A model generated the notes under the pieces. The model did not search any database and had not been told where the DNA came from. It saw only the letters and a list, made by a program, of their open reading frames with translations. DNA of 42,708 bases, taken from Desulfuromonas sp. (lineage in GTDB: Bacteria; Desulfobacterota; Desulfuromonadia; Desulfuromonadales; Geothermobacteraceae). This document shows positions 16,273 to 24,761 of the stretch, in pieces; position 1 is the first letter of the stretch, and every line of letters starts with the position of its first letter. The stretch covers positions 1-42,708 of the forward strand of contig PKUA01000074.1 of the NCBI GenBank assembly GCA_002868905.1. The letters are read 5' to 3'. The position numbers and the translations under genes were made by a program.

Positions 16273-16311
16273 AAAAAAATCAGACATCGACTCGCATGTC
16301 TATAGATGTCT
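16273..16311 (-). terminator. Leader terminator or attenuator upstream of the 195-aa exported protein
   Basis: On the minus strand AGACATC (16305-16311) and GATGTCT (16282-16288) form a stem with an inner GAC/GTC pairing, followed by GATTTTTTT (A-tract at 16273-16279). It lies about 80 nt before the start codon and downstream of a candidate promoter, so it can only act on the leader transcript. Confidence 0.65.
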
Positions 16312-16320
16312 TGTGAAAAG

Positions 16321-16371
16321 CGCTAGGGATTTGCTTGCCGTGGTTTGCGCCGGCCTGCAGAGCCTCCCCGC
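16321..16371 (-). ncRNA. Candidate structured leader RNA (unassigned class)
   Basis: On the minus strand GCGGGGA (16365-16371) can pair with TCCCTAGC (16322-16329) with a one-base bulge. The stem encloses two small hairpins, GGC/GCC and GCCG/CGGC, in a GC-rich 35-nt core. It lies directly upstream of the terminator at 16273-16311 and downstream of an AT-rich promoter-like region. I compared it by eye with c-di-GMP-I, fluoride, TPP and ZTP cores and saw no match, despite a CAAACC string. It may be a regulatory aptamer or chance structure. Confidence 0.35.
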
Positions 16372-16410
16372 AAAAACAGCTTGATTAATAAATACTTACA
16401 AAGATTTACT

Positions 16411-16437
16411 TCTATAACATATCGAAAAAATAGTCAA
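16411..16437 (-). promoter_or_regulatory. Candidate promoter for the structured leader
   Basis: On the minus strand TTGACT (16432-16437) and TATAGA (16411-16416) are 15 nt apart, which is short for sigma70. A start near 16404 would give a ~210-nt leader holding the structured element and the terminator. Confidence 0.35.
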
Positions 16438-16439
16438 AC

Positions 16440-16767
16440 CAAAACAAAACCCTGTTGAAAACCCTCGAAATCTACAAAATTGACCCGTCTGGATTTGGGG
16501 TGAAGCTCAAAGCCATGAAATCCAATTCTTTCCTTACTGAGGGTGGTCTTTTCCTTTTCGGGGATGCAGAGACCACGGCTATTGTGGCGAGTTGGGACGG
16601 TTAGCTGTTTAGGAGAATGGACTGGCTTCTTTCAAGATGAAGGCAACTCGTTTTGTTTTTGGCAATGGGTGATTACCAGAAAACGAGCAATGTTCTGAAT
16701 TGTCCTCTTGACAAAGACGCGTACGTTTATGGTTTATTCATAAAAGTCCCTAACCAAAGGCTGAGAA
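16440..16767. other. Gene-free stretch with two dispersed degenerate repeats
   Basis: 16466-16510 matches 6274-6318 at 36 of 45 bases. 16538-16558 is identical to 3932-3952 and is followed by weaker similarity to about 16670. Both repeats lie in the same orientation as their partners, which are on either side of the secretin gene. Nothing else was seen before the gene at 16768. Confidence 0.55.
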
Positions 16768-17277
16768 ATGAGCAAATCGCGCACATGGTTCATCGAAACT
16801 GACGAAGGTCGCATTGTCAAACAGGCCAACGAGGCAAACAGCGACCTTATGAGAGCATTCCAGGAGTTCGTTGTGTTTTGCCAGGAACAATTCAAAAACG
16901 CTAACCCCTATGAATGCCGATTCACCGGTGAAAGAAGAGGCTTCACCCTCGAAGCTTTTAATACGACTTTTCTTTTGCGTTATAAAGGCCCGGTTGCGGC
17001 CAAAAAATTGCGGGACGATAAAACCGTCTTTATCGGTATGCTCTACACGTTTGAAGGTGGGCAAGACGATCCTCCGGATATCCTTTGGTCGACGATTTTT
17101 GATGCGGACGGCAACCTTTATCAGACCTTGTCGGATGGTATGGATTTAAATCCCCGACCTGCCGAAGAAGCCAGCCTGAGCAGTGGGAACATACTGGACG
17201 AATTAGTAGTTACAACCCTCTCACGGCATCTCGACAATATCCACAAAGAAGCGGCACAGTTATTAGGGGACCATTAA
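16768..17277 (+). CDS. Hypothetical protein at the head of the glycan cluster
   Basis: 169 aa, soluble, no signal peptide. No family is recognised. An SD-like AAAGG is upstream of the ATG. The protein has an alpha/beta composition (TWFIETDEGRIVKQANEAN, then GFTLEAFNTTFLLRYKG, then KTVFIGMLYTF) and an acidic-amphipathic C-terminal helix (DELVVTTLSRHLDNIHKEAA). It starts a run of + strand genes, 29 nt before the methyltransferase gene, so it may be co-expressed with the glycan genes. Confidence 0.7.
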   Translation: MSKSRTWFIETDEGRIVKQANEANSDLMRAFQEFVVFCQEQFKNANPYECRFTGERRGFTLEAFNTTFLLRYKGPVAAKKLRDDKTVFIGMLYTFEGGQDDPPDILWSTIFDADGNLYQTLSDGMDLNPRPAEEASLSSGNILDELVVTTLSRHLDNIHKEAAQLLGDH

Positions 17278-17306
17278 GCATTTTTCGCACCAGCAAGGAA
17301 TGTTGC

Positions 17307-18107
17307 ATGACCGACCGAAAGACCACGCAAGAGAGCTACTGGGACAATCGGCTCGAAAATGCCTTCAACCATGCCGGGACCGGAATGCTTGCCTATGGCC
17401 CCTTTTTCAACTGGTGGGTCTACCAGATTTGCAAAATCCGCTTCAAACAAGAGGTCGGCAAACTTCCAGTCAATCTTAAGAACGGGACATTCCTGGATGT
17501 CGGCTGCGGAACCGGGTTTTATCTCCGACAATGGCAATCGTTGGGAGCAGGAAATCTCGTCGGACTCGACATTTCCAAATCAGCCATAACCAGACTGGCG
17601 CACAGTTACCCGGGGTGGCAGTTGATCCATGCCGACATCGGAGCTTGCGACAACCCCCTTCCGCCAGACCACTTCCATGCAGTCTCCGCCATGGCAGTTT
17701 TCTTCCATATCGTTGATGATTACCGTCTTGAGATGGCCCTGCAGAACATCAACCGCAGTCTTAAAAAGGAAGGATATCTTATCCTCTCGGACAATTTTCT
17801 GCATCGGGAGCGGAGCGGATGGGGTGTCTACCACACGAGCAGGGCACTGACCGAATATGGGCAGTTTCTACAAAAGGCGGGGTTCACCGTTATCCACCGC
17901 GCCCCGATGTTTGTTCTCGCCGGCGATCCGGTCGATTCGAGGGGCCGACTTCTATATTGGCATTGGCGCCTGATCACATGGTGCGCCTCGCGCAGCAACC
18001 TGGTCGGCGGACTGATTGGAGGAATCATATTCCCGCTTGATCTCCTCCTGACCGCCATCCTCAAAGAAGGTCCGACGACCGAAATCATGATCTGCCAGAA
18101 ACGTTGA
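17307..18107 (+). CDS. Class I SAM-dependent methyltransferase
   Basis: 266 aa. Motif I FLDVGCGTGFYLRQW (about residues 62-76) binds the SAM methionine; NLVGLDISKSAI is the acidic end of strand 2; ADIGACDNPLPPDHF and VSAMAVFFHIVDDYRL are later motifs, and KKEGYLILSDNFLHRE is the strand-5 region. It probably methylates a sugar or a glycan intermediate, judging by its neighbours. SD-like AAGGA lies 7 nt before the ATG. Its stop overlaps the start of the Stealth gene. Confidence 0.85.
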   Translation: MTDRKTTQESYWDNRLENAFNHAGTGMLAYGPFFNWWVYQICKIRFKQEVGKLPVNLKNGTFLDVGCGTGFYLRQWQSLGAGNLVGLDISKSAITRLAHSYPGWQLIHADIGACDNPLPPDHFHAVSAMAVFFHIVDDYRLEMALQNINRSLKKEGYLILSDNFLHRERSGWGVYHTSRALTEYGQFLQKAGFTVIHRAPMFVLAGDPVDSRGRLLYWHWRLITWCASRSNLVGGLIGGIIFPLDLLLTAILKEGPTTEIMICQKR

Positions 18108-19150
18108 TGCCAGCTCTTTTCAACAATAGTCATTCTGGCAGCACTCCCATGTCCATCAATGAGCCAATCGATATCGTCTATACTTGGGTCGATGGCAAAA
18201 ACCCGGTTTTCCGCCAAGAGCAGTGTCATTGCCTGACGGAGCACCCGGGCCGTCCGAGTGAAATAACATCTCCAAAACTTTTTCATGACAATCAGGAATT
18301 GAGATTTTCTCTGCGTTCCATGGAAACGTTCGCTCCGTGGGTCAGAAAAGTTTTTCTGGTCACCAACGGCCAGCCTCCCCCCTCCTGGATCAGAAAGGAC
18401 CACCCGAAGCTTAATCTGGTGACCCACCGAGATATATTCCCCGACCCAGACTGCCTACCAACCTTTAACTCCAACGCCATTGAGCTTAACTTGCATCGAA
18501 TCAAGGGGTTGTCGCGGCGATTTCTTTACTTCAACGACGACGTCTTTCTCGGTCGGCCAATTACGCCGAGAGATTTTTTGACTTCGTCTGGGGGGCAGGT
18601 ATTTCATGTCGACGATATCCCCCTCCATCAAGACCCCGAGCGAGGTCCCGTTCATGACCGCGCATACGCTTACACGTTGAAAATCGCATGCACTTATGGT
18701 TCTTGCGACCGGAATACCCGCCTTCCGTCACACTCTCCACAACTCTATGACCGTAGGCTCCTCGACCGACTGGAAAACCGATTTAGAATTCATTTTGACG
18801 AGGGGAGGTCCCACAGGCTTCGTCACCCGAGAGATCTGGTGATAAGACTTCTTTACGTCGCCCAGCTCCTGGAATCTGAAGAACCAATCAGCAGGCATCA
18901 AATCCGAGAACTACCCTGGCACTCGAAAGACTACCGATTTATCATGTTAAAATCGGGAGTGCTTCCGATCAGGGACTTGATCGCACTGCGGACAGAAATG
19001 CCGAAGTTTTTCTGTATCAACAATGACCTCAACGGGACCCTGGTTGACAGGATTACACTTAAATTGGTGCGCTACACTCTGCAACGAATGTTCCCCCGCC
19101 CTTCAACTTTCGAAGCCAAGCCGGCAACCCGATATCCCGCTCTCGCTTGA
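18107..19150 (+). CDS. Stealth-family sugar-phosphate transferase
   Basis: About 347 aa. The conserved Stealth regions are in order: CR1 IDIVYTWVDGKNP; CR2 DNQELRFSLRSMETFAPWV followed by KVFLVTNGQPPPSW; CR3 FLYFNDDVFLGRPI; and an AHSPQLYDR-type CR4 region (seen as SHSPQLYDRRLLDRL). The family transfers hexose-1-phosphate units to build phosphodiester-linked capsule polymers, as in meningococcal SacB-type enzymes. The start at 18107 (ATG overlapping the preceding TGA) is tentative; TTG at 18104 and ATG at 18149 are alternatives, the last giving the N-terminus most usual for the family. Its stop abuts the convergent GT10 gene with no spacer. Confidence 0.88.
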   Translation: MPALFNNSHSGSTPMSINEPIDIVYTWVDGKNPVFRQEQCHCLTEHPGRPSEITSPKLFHDNQELRFSLRSMETFAPWVRKVFLVTNGQPPPSWIRKDHPKLNLVTHRDIFPDPDCLPTFNSNAIELNLHRIKGLSRRFLYFNDDVFLGRPITPRDFLTSSGGQVFHVDDIPLHQDPERGPVHDRAYAYTLKIACTYGSCDRNTRLPSHSPQLYDRRLLDRLENRFRIHFDEGRSHRLRHPRDLVIRLLYVAQLLESEEPISRHQIRELPWHSKDYRFIMLKSGVLPIRDLIALRTEMPKFFCINNDLNGTLVDRITLKLVRYTLQRMFPRPSTFEAKPATRYPALA

Positions 19151-20380
19151 TTACCGCGGCGGCTCACTCTTGCCTTTGGCCAGAACTTTTCGGCACAGCC
19201 GCACAAACCGAGACTCCCTCTGGCCCTCCAACATCGTGCAGAATTCTGGTCGAAGCGGCCGCTGTTTCCAAGAAAAATAAGCCTTATAGGCGGCATCATC
19301 AACATGAAGACTCAAAAGATATTCTGCCAAAGCTCTGGGACTGGCAAAGTCGTCCACATTGATGAAGCAATGTTCGCCAGGAGCAAAATCATGCACATTG
19401 GGAGCGCCGAGGTACACGGGAACCGACCCTGCCACCAGTGGGTCATAAAACTTTTCCGTCACGTAATCTGTCGTTCGAGCATTCTCAAAGGCGAGAGTGA
19501 ATTTATAACCTGCAATGATATCAAGCTTACTCTGCCGCCCCCGATCATCCTGAAGGATATGCGTTTGCATGAATTTACCGTAGGAATGGACACTCAGATG
19601 CTTTACCAATTCCCTGAGGTAAGAAGACCTGCCACTTTTATCGTGCGGACTGGAGATAAACAGATTGGCAAGTTTATCCCCGCTTTTCGGCTTGGTGGGC
19701 GTAAGCAGGTGAAGTTTAAAGTTTTCGGGACTTCCATAACAATCGAAATAGCTGCTTACAATGTCAGCGTCCCGATGGTACGTCATGGTCAAATCAAACT
19801 GCTTCATAAATTCAGGATCGCACAATTGTGGGTAATGAGCCTCACTCTCAAGGGACCAAGCAACCCAAATCTGCCCGGGAATTTTTCTGACCAACGACAG
19901 CCACCTCATGTCCGGGACGTGAAAAACCACCGCTGTCGCTTGCCGGAACCAACGGCGGTCACTGGTCAACATGACACCTGGAGGCAATTCAAGACCAGCG
20001 AAGTCGAAAGCCCCGCCCCACATCCGGTTAAAAAACAGGATGACCGTTTTTTGAGCTGTCGATTCAGCCCCCGTGAATCGATAAGCCACTTTGAATTTCA
20101 CAATCTGGAAAAGGTCTCTTAGAAAAATCTTCACTCGACAACCCTTCAGGCCAATGACTTCTCGAAAATCCAACGTCAATATCTCCTGGCAAGCCGCACA
20201 CAATCCACTCGGATCGGTGAAACCCGCCAGCAGAGCAATGGGGGACTCGTTTAAAGATACCTCTTCAAGTGTTCGATGGCCAAGACAGATCTGGGATGTA
20301 ATACATTCTCTTGGAAATCGATATTCGTTGCGGATAAAGCATGTTAAGCCGGTGAGAATAAAATATTTTGATGATCTCAA
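19151..20380 (-). CDS. GT10-family (alpha-1,3-fucosyltransferase-type) glycosyltransferase
   Basis: 409 aa as an open frame. The catalytic C-terminal half is clearly GT10: VAWSLESEAHYPQL, DLTMTYHRDADI and KFTLAFENARTTDYVTEKFY, then DPLVAGSVPVYLGAP. GT10 enzymes use GDP-fucose to fucosylate GlcNAc or glucose units in surface glycans. The start is uncertain: the only upstream in-frame option is TTG at 20380, and the first in-frame ATG (MWGG) is near residue 119, at about 20026. The N-terminal ~110 residues look protein-like and Cys-rich (PSGLCAACQEI) but are not part of the usual GT10 domain. It is the only minus-strand gene in the glycan cluster and has just 25 nt before the divergent GT2 gene. 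Confidence 0.85.
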   Translation of the reverse strand: MRSSKYFILTGLTCFIRNEYRFPRECITSQICLGHRTLEEVSLNESPIALLAGFTDPSGLCAACQEILTLDFREVIGLKGCRVKIFLRDLFQIVKFKVAYRFTGAESTAQKTVILFFNRMWGGAFDFAGLELPPGVMLTSDRRWFRQATAVVFHVPDMRWLSLVRKIPGQIWVAWSLESEAHYPQLCDPEFMKQFDLTMTYHRDADIVSSYFDCYGSPENFKLHLLTPTKPKSGDKLANLFISSPHDKSGRSSYLRELVKHLSVHSYGKFMQTHILQDDRGRQSKLDIIAGYKFTLAFENARTTDYVTEKFYDPLVAGSVPVYLGAPNVHDFAPGEHCFINVDDFASPRALAEYLLSLHVDDAAYKAYFSWKQRPLRPEFCTMLEGQRESRFVRLCRKVLAKGKSEPPR

Positions 20381-20405
20381 AGGAACGATCGTCTATCTTT
20401 AATAG

Positions 20406-21335
20406 ATGAGAATATTCATCGGCATCGCCAGCTACATGAGACCGGCTGGGCTTTCTCAGGCACTGGAGGGTGTTGGACTTCTCCAAAAACCGGCTGATGC
20501 CATCATCCAGGTGATCGTAGCGGACAATGACCCTGAAGGGTCAGCGCTGACAACCTGCGAAACCATCCGGGAAGGTTATCCGTTTCCGCTTCACTACCTC
20601 AAAGTCGAAGAGCGGGGGGTGTCCTTTGCAAGAAACAAGCTTGCCGACTTTGCCGTCAATCATCACGGGGATTTTCTCGCCTTTATTGATGACGATGAAT
20701 TCCCTGACCCGAACTGGCTCGTCGAACTGCTGGCAGTTCAATCGACCACCGAGGCGGACCTGGTTGGCGGTCCGGTCTGCAGAATTTTCCCGGAAGGGGC
20801 TCCCGACTGGACCAGAAACATCTGTTTTTTTGAAATGCGCAAGGAGAAAAAAGGCTTGACCTCGCGCAACCTCGACAGCGGAAACTTGCTGATTTCGACC
20901 CGGGTTTTTTCGCACCACAATCTGGTTTTTGATAATTCCTTCGCCCGAACCGGCGGTGAAGATGCCATGTTTTCGGCTCAAGCACGTGCTGTCGGCTTGA
21001 CCTTGGCCTGGTCGGACAAAGCCATGGTCTATGAATCGGTTCCGGCGGATCGATTAAGCATCGGTTGGCTGGCAGCACGATCGTTTCGGGTCGGGACGGT
21101 CACCATTATGCTCGACAAAAATCATTTCGGGACTTTGCTAGCATTTTTTTGCAGTCTTGGCAAAGCGCTTGTCTACCTGAGCGCCGGTCTGGTGTCCGGT
21201 GTGGCCAGCTTTGGCATTTCCCCCTACCAGGGGCGGCGCTGCCTCATCTTCATGAGCCGCGCTGCCGGTTTAATCTGCGGGCTGTTCGGAGCAAGAGCGA
21301 AAATGTCACCTTCACCAGGGCCCCTTCAATCATGA
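20406..21335 (+). CDS. Family 2 glycosyltransferase
   Basis: 309 aa. GT-A fold features: VIVADNDPEGSA, the nucleotide-binding start RIFIGIASYMRPAGL, RGVSFARNKLADFA, the metal-binding LAFIDDDEFPDPNWL (DDD/DxD), and the acceptor-side RTGGEDAMFSAQARA (ED motif). A hydrophobic C-terminal region (about residues 235-300) may associate with the membrane. It is likely to add one sugar to the surface glycan. The next gene overlaps its stop by 4 nt (ATGA). Confidence 0.88.
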   Translation: MRIFIGIASYMRPAGLSQALEGVGLLQKPADAIIQVIVADNDPEGSALTTCETIREGYPFPLHYLKVEERGVSFARNKLADFAVNHHGDFLAFIDDDEFPDPNWLVELLAVQSTTEADLVGGPVCRIFPEGAPDWTRNICFFEMRKEKKGLTSRNLDSGNLLISTRVFSHHNLVFDNSFARTGGEDAMFSAQARAVGLTLAWSDKAMVYESVPADRLSIGWLAARSFRVGTVTIMLDKNHFGTLLAFFCSLGKALVYLSAGLVSGVASFGISPYQGRRCLIFMSRAAGLICGLFGARAKMSPSPGPLQS

Positions 21336-22555
21336 GCTCCAAGAAACCCTCTCTTCTCTTTATCTCGCCGATGGTTCCAAACCCCGATGGTGGTGGTGCG
21401 GCGCAGAGAGGGTTTCATTTTCTCAGGCTTCTGCAGGAACGTTATGCCATTGACTTGTTGGTGACCGGGGACAGCTGCGGCATACCGACCGCCACAACTG
21501 ACCTGGTCGAGAGGGTTGTCTCACTTCAATCCTCGCGCCTGTTCGACCTGAGGTATATGTGCAGCATGATCCAGGCAGCACTTGGCGTTAAAGGGCTTCT
21601 GCCATATCCGACCACACCGGAGGGATGGTTCCAGGTAACGCCACGTCGCCTTCGAATCGCCAGAGCAAAGACCAGAGGGAAGCATTATCGCGTCATTCAC
21701 GCCTTCCGCCTCAGCAGCGCACCATTCGCCTTGAATTGCAACTCTGGGGAATCCGTATGCCGGCTGCAATTGGACCTCGACGAATCCGAATCGCGCGTAC
21801 TGGCACAGGTGGCCCATCTTCAGCGGGCCAACGATGAACCGGCCATGGGAACCCGTTCCCTGGCCGCAAGTAGTTTCCTCGCACAACAAGAAGCGGACTA
21901 TCTCCCCCGGTTCGACCGAATCTTCGTCAGCAGCGAACTGGAGAAAAACATTCTGTTTGATCAATTCGGAGCCCAAAAAATTCATATCGCCCCGAATGTC
22001 GTCCCTGCAAGGGAGAGCCCTCATCCCTCCCCGCAGAGTCGACAGACCTATCGGCTATTGTTCGTCGGCAGCTTCGGCTATTATCCCAACCAGGATGCGT
22101 TGCGCTTTTTCTTCTCTGATATCGCCCCGCACATTCGCAAGAGAATTGACTTCCGGCTTACCTGTGTCGGATACGGCCTTGAAGGAGATTTTCTTGCCTG
22201 GCTGCACGCGCAACAGGGAGTCATCGTCGCCGGCAAGGTCGCCGACCTTGCCCCCTGGTACCTCTCAGCCGATGCTGCCATTGTTCCTCTGCGGGCCGGC
22301 GGAGGAACCCGCATCAAGATTCTTGAGGCGTTCGCCTTTCACTGCCCCGTGGTCAGCACCCCGCAGGGGGCCGAGGGGCTTGATGTCGTCGACGGGAACG
22401 AGCTCCTCCTGGCGAAATCAGCCGCATCCTTCGCGAAACAATGCCTCAGGGTCCTGACAGACACAGAGTTGCGTCAGCACCTGGCCGACAATGCGAACCG
22501 GCTGTTACGCCAGGACTATTCTATGGAGAGCTTGAAGCGGGCTATCTATGATTGA
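21332..22555 (+). CDS. GT4-type (GT-B fold) glycosyltransferase
   Basis: 407 aa from ATG 21332, which overlaps the TGA of the GT2 gene; the open frame extends further upstream, but that part lies inside the GT2 gene and is rejected. The N-terminus LLFISPMVPNPDGGGAAQRG has the glycine-rich acceptor-side loop. LLFVGSFGYYPNQDALRFF and ADAAIVPLRAGGGTRIKILE, then AFHCPVVSTPQGAEGL, form the donor-nucleotide site with the E-x7-E-like region. Retaining GT4 enzyme; donor unknown. It overlaps the next gene by 8 nt. Confidence 0.9.
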   Translation: MSSKKPSLLFISPMVPNPDGGGAAQRGFHFLRLLQERYAIDLLVTGDSCGIPTATTDLVERVVSLQSSRLFDLRYMCSMIQAALGVKGLLPYPTTPEGWFQVTPRRLRIARAKTRGKHYRVIHAFRLSSAPFALNCNSGESVCRLQLDLDESESRVLAQVAHLQRANDEPAMGTRSLAASSFLAQQEADYLPRFDRIFVSSELEKNILFDQFGAQKIHIAPNVVPARESPHPSPQSRQTYRLLFVGSFGYYPNQDALRFFFSDIAPHIRKRIDFRLTCVGYGLEGDFLAWLHAQQGVIVAGKVADLAPWYLSADAAIVPLRAGGGTRIKILEAFAFHCPVVSTPQGAEGLDVVDGNELLLAKSAASFAKQCLRVLTDTELRQHLADNANRLLRQDYSMESLKRAIYD

Positions 22556-23813
22556 ACCGAGCAAGCCAAGCGGAATCAAATTTTATTCCTGGGAGCCCGG
22601 CAACGGATACGGAGACGCTGCCAAAGCCTATATGATGGGGCTGGTCAGGCTGGGGATTCCGGTCACATGGACCCCCCTGGTCCTCGGTATTCGCTGGGCC
22701 GAGAAAGGCCTCGGTTACCAACCCTTCGAAGGAACAACATACGCTGATACCGAACTGGAACCCCTCTGCAATCGTTCGATACCCTACGATATTGTCATTG
22801 CCCATATCTCCCCGGAATATTTCCCGGCCATCGTCGAAAACGAACCGGGGAAAAGAGTCCTTGGATATACCGTCTGGGAAACAGACAAGGTCCCAGCCCA
22901 CTGGCCCCCCCTGCTGAACTCGGTCCAACGTTTGCTGGTCCCATGTAAATGGAACAGGGAGGTCTTTCGCAGTTGCGGAGTTCACCGCCCGATTGATGTT
23001 GTCCCTCATATCCTCCCTGAATTACCTCATTCCTTACCGACCACTCCGCAACTCGACATACCGGGCCTGGAGAAAGACGATTTCCTTTTTTACACGATCG
23101 GGACATGGACTTCCCGCAAAGCCCTCTGGAAAACAGTTGAAGCTTTTCTACAAGCGTTCTCGGCCGAGGATCGTGTTACCCTCGTCATCAAGACCACCCA
23201 ACTGGACTTCACCCACCCCCAGAAAATGCTTGAGCTATCCCGGCACCTCATCATTATCGCCTTGCACCTCATACGGAAGAAACACTGGGTGCTTCAACTG
23301 AACAAAATCTTCGACAGGTTTCGCACCAAAACCGTCGACTCGCTGGCCAAGTTGATCGGATCCCGCAAAAACGGCCCCAAGATACTGCTGTGTGACGAGG
23401 AGTGGGATCGAGAAAAAATCGAACAACTGCATCATCATGGTGACTGTTTTGTCTCACTCTGCCATTCCGAGGGGTGGGGCCTCGGCGCGTTTGAGGCCGC
23501 GGGACTCGGTCGACCCGTCATCATCACCGGTTTTGGCGGACACCTCGATTTTCTGCCACCCGAGCTTTCCTATCTAGTCGATTACCGAATGGCCCACATC
23601 AATGATCCTACCGGCGGCAAATCGTACACCCCGGACCAGCAATGGGCGGACCCGAACGTCAAACATGCAGCCTCTCTGCTACGACTGGTCTTCGAAAACC
23701 GTGAGCAGGCACGGGACAAGGGAGAAGCCCTGGGGCACCATGTCAGGAGCAATTTCAATGAAACAACTGTTATCAAAAGGCTCCTCGAAGCCCTGCAAGG
23801 AGGAAAAGAGTGA
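22548..23813 (+). CDS. GT4-type glycosyltransferase (second)
   Basis: 421 aa. KFYSWEPGNGYGDAAKAYM is the N-terminal glycine loop. FLFYTIGTWTSRKALWKTVE and SLCHSEGWGLGAFEAAGLGR, then PVIITGFGGHLDFL, are the C-terminal donor-site features of GT-B enzymes. An insertion of about 60 residues (HLIIIALHLIRKKHWVLQLN and following) separates the two halves of the donor domain. ATG at 22548 lies inside the end of the preceding gene; the next gene starts at an overlapping GTG. Confidence 0.88.
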   Translation: MIEPSKPSGIKFYSWEPGNGYGDAAKAYMMGLVRLGIPVTWTPLVLGIRWAEKGLGYQPFEGTTYADTELEPLCNRSIPYDIVIAHISPEYFPAIVENEPGKRVLGYTVWETDKVPAHWPPLLNSVQRLLVPCKWNREVFRSCGVHRPIDVVPHILPELPHSLPTTPQLDIPGLEKDDFLFYTIGTWTSRKALWKTVEAFLQAFSAEDRVTLVIKTTQLDFTHPQKMLELSRHLIIIALHLIRKKHWVLQLNKIFDRFRTKTVDSLAKLIGSRKNGPKILLCDEEWDREKIEQLHHHGDCFVSLCHSEGWGLGAFEAAGLGRPVIITGFGGHLDFLPPELSYLVDYRMAHINDPTGGKSYTPDQQWADPNVKHAASLLRLVFENREQARDKGEALGHHVRSNFNETTVIKRLLEALQGGKE

Positions 23814-24682
23814 ATAACTCCAGCATACCGCGCATATTCCATTTCGTTTTCGGCCTGCGTCCCCAACGCGAGCCGTTTCATCTCGCTTACTATCTCTGCC
23901 TCGAGTCATGCATCCAACTCAACCGGCCCGACCGTGTCTACTTTCACTATCATCATGAACCTTATGGACGATACTGGGACCTGATCAAGGAGAAGCTGAC
24001 ACTGGAAAAAGTCGAGCCGGTCGAATTCATCAGCCGCTTCGACTACGAGGACAAGTTCATCCAGAAACATTTAACCTACGCCCATCATGCCGATTTCATT
24101 CGACTGGAGAAACTCCTGGAACATGGCGGTGTCTACGCCGACATCGATACCTTATTTCTCCACCCCTACCCCGACTCCCTGTTTGACAACCCCTGTGTTC
24201 TTGGAAGAGAAGACCCGATCCGCTGCCAGCAAACCGGGGCCCTCAAGGATTCACTATGCAACGCCCTGATCATGGCCGAGCCCGATTCTGAATTTTGTCG
24301 CCGCTGGCTGGACGGGATGAAAGATGCGTTCGACGGCTCCTGGAGCAATCATTCCACGGTCCTCCCGCAACAGATCAGTGAAGCGCATCCCGAAACAATC
24401 CATATTGAGCCACCACGTTCATTTTACGGCTTCATGTGGACCAGTGAAGACCTGCGCCGCTTATTCGAGGAGTGCGAAACCGATCTGCAAAACATGTACA
24501 GTATCCACCTCTGGTCCCATCTTTGGTGGTCCCGTCGTCGCAGGGACTTCTCCAGTTTTCACCAGGGAAAGTTACGTGAAAACTATATCCGCAAGGTCGC
24601 AACAACTTACAATTTGGCAGCCAGGCCATTTTTACCAACACCGAAAAAATCAATGATTTCACTTTTCATCAGGCGATGTTAA
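23810..24682 (+). CDS. DXD-motif sugar-binding glycosyltransferase (Gly_transf_sug/OCH1-like)
   Basis: 290 aa. IPRIFHFVFGLRPQREPF is the N-terminal family signature, and AHHADFIRLEKLLEHGGVYADIDTL-type spacing is seen, with the metal-binding DID in GGVYADIDTLFLHP. Family members transfer hexoses from nucleotide sugars. The start is GTG at 23810 overlapping the previous TGA, supported by AGGAGG 6 nt upstream. It ends the block of four overlapping glycosyltransferases. Confidence 0.88.
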   Translation: MNNSSIPRIFHFVFGLRPQREPFHLAYYLCLESCIQLNRPDRVYFHYHHEPYGRYWDLIKEKLTLEKVEPVEFISRFDYEDKFIQKHLTYAHHADFIRLEKLLEHGGVYADIDTLFLHPYPDSLFDNPCVLGREDPIRCQQTGALKDSLCNALIMAEPDSEFCRRWLDGMKDAFDGSWSNHSTVLPQQISEAHPETIHIEPPRSFYGFMWTSEDLRRLFEECETDLQNMYSIHLWSHLWWSRRRRDFSSFHQGKLRENYIRKVATTYNLAARPFLPTPKKSMISLFIRRC

Positions 24683-24761
24683 CCGCAGCCAACTCCACAG
24701 ACATATTTTCGGGTCACATCAAGCCGGCACTTCCAAGAAGCAATCAATCAGAGGCCACTCG

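Noticed and set aside
16340-16352. CAAACC on the minus strand suggesting a third GEMM aptamer
   Set aside because: The following sequence lacks GGGACGC and the P3 and 3' core elements. The structured leader there is listed as unassigned instead.
19304-20122. 272-codon + strand open frame inside the GT10 gene
   Set aside because: The minus strand carries the unmistakable GT10 motifs; the + frame has none and no SD.
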